Source of the DNA: Lachnospiraceae bacterium
Lineage (GTDB): Bacteria; Bacillota; Clostridia; Lachnospirales; Lachnospiraceae
Direction: 5' to 3'
DNA length: 7,103 nucleotides
Assembly: GCA_024694785.1 (NCBI GenBank)
Contig: JAILJL010000158.1
Coordinates: forward strand, 1 to 7,103
Below, piece after piece: positions 6,731 to 7,103 of the stretch. Within the stretch, counting starts at the first letter, position 1, and the number at the start of each line of letters is the position of its first letter. The translations under genes and the position numbers were made by a program. A model generated the notes under the pieces. That model was given only the letters and a program-made list of their open reading frames with translations. It was not told the DNA's origin and did no database searches.

Positions 6731-7103
6731 ATGGCTGACGATAGAAAAGCATTTGTTATAAAGAGCGGCGAGATGGGTGAGATTACCGTTGCCGAAGAAG
6801 TGGTTGCAATTATTGCGGGTATCGCGGCAACCGAAGTTGACGGAGTAAGTTCCATGGCAGGCAATATCACGAATGAGATTGTTGCCAAGCTTGGAATGAA
6901 GAACTTATCCAAGGGTGTTCATGTAGAGATGAACGGTAACGAAGTGACCGTTATGGTTGCGGTAGTTATGGAATATGCGGCTAATGTCCCAGAAGTATCG
7001 CAGAAGATTCAGGAAAGAATCAAGACGTCCATTGAAAACATGACAGGTCTTCACGTTGCAGAGGTAAATGTTAAGATAGCAGGCATCAATGTAAGTAAAG
7101 ATA
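6731..7103 (+). CDS. Asp23/Gls24 family protein (YqhY-like), 3' end outside window
   Basis: The frame is open to the right edge, giving 124 residues with no stop. ATG 6731 has a perfect AGGAGG (6718-6723) 7 nt upstream. Family features are the early GEITVAEEVVAIIAGIAATEVDGV (residues 16-39), a central VHVEMNGNEVTVMVAVVMEYA strand-rich part (63-83), and VPEVSQKIQERIKTSIENMTG (86-106) followed by VAEVNVKIAGI. This is the Asp23/Gls24 (DUF322) fold. Members include the staphylococcal alkaline shock protein Asp23 and B. subtilis YqhY, which is linked genetically to fatty-acid synthesis. There is no signal peptide or membrane segment. In many Firmicutes the YqhY-type gene lies directly before nusB and xseA, so those are the expected next genes, though they are not visible here. 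The biochemical role of the family is not settled. Confidence 0.9.
   Translation, partial: MADDRKAFVIKSGEMGEITVAEEVVAIIAGIAATEVDGVSSMAGNITNEIVAKLGMKNLSKGVHVEMNGNEVTVMVAVVMEYAANVPEVSQKIQERIKTSIENMTGLHVAEVNVKIAGINVSKD

Overview
The window reads as a housekeeping stretch from a low-to-moderate G+C Firmicute, most likely a clostridial species of the Lachnospiraceae type. This rests on the recA-recX-rny gene order, strong AGGAGG ribosome binding sites, a GTG-started RNase Y, TGnTATAAT-type promoters, and an Asp23/Gls24-family gene at the right edge. The genus assignment is inference; no search was run. All genes lie on the + strand. I see no transposase, integrase, phage gene or CRISPR array.

Left part (1-2345): the 3' end of recA runs into recX, whose ribosome binding site overlaps the recA stop codon. 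An AT-rich gap follows with a near-consensus promoter (TTGACA, 17 bp, TAAAAT) and a leader of about 115 nt that can form a hairpin. Next comes rny, a complete RNase Y with membrane anchor, coiled coil, KH and HD domains. It is closed by a clear intrinsic terminator.

Middle part (2346-3907): a tRNA-Arg (anticodon CCG) sits almost directly on its promoter. With no terminator between them, it is followed 42 nt later by a gene for a membrane-anchored extracytoplasmic protein with an NTF2-like region, an acidic linker and two SH3-like domains. A long AT-rich hairpin with a short T-run then ends that unit. The same hairpin carries the extended -10 element of the next promoter.

Right part (3908-7103): rluF (23S rRNA pseudouridine synthase) and a ligA-type NAD+ DNA ligase are spaced by only 2 nt and look translationally coupled. 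A new promoter then precedes an Asp23/Gls24-family gene that runs off the window.

No clearly new system is present. The most notable item is the ligase. It keeps the overall LigA domain order and the nucleotidyl lysine, but many residues that are near-invariant in classical LigA are replaced. That suggests a specialised second ligase rather than the standard replicative enzyme. Other points worth a look are the tRNA-mRNA cotranscript, the promoter inside a terminator hairpin, the structured rny leader, and the uncharacterised SH3 protein.
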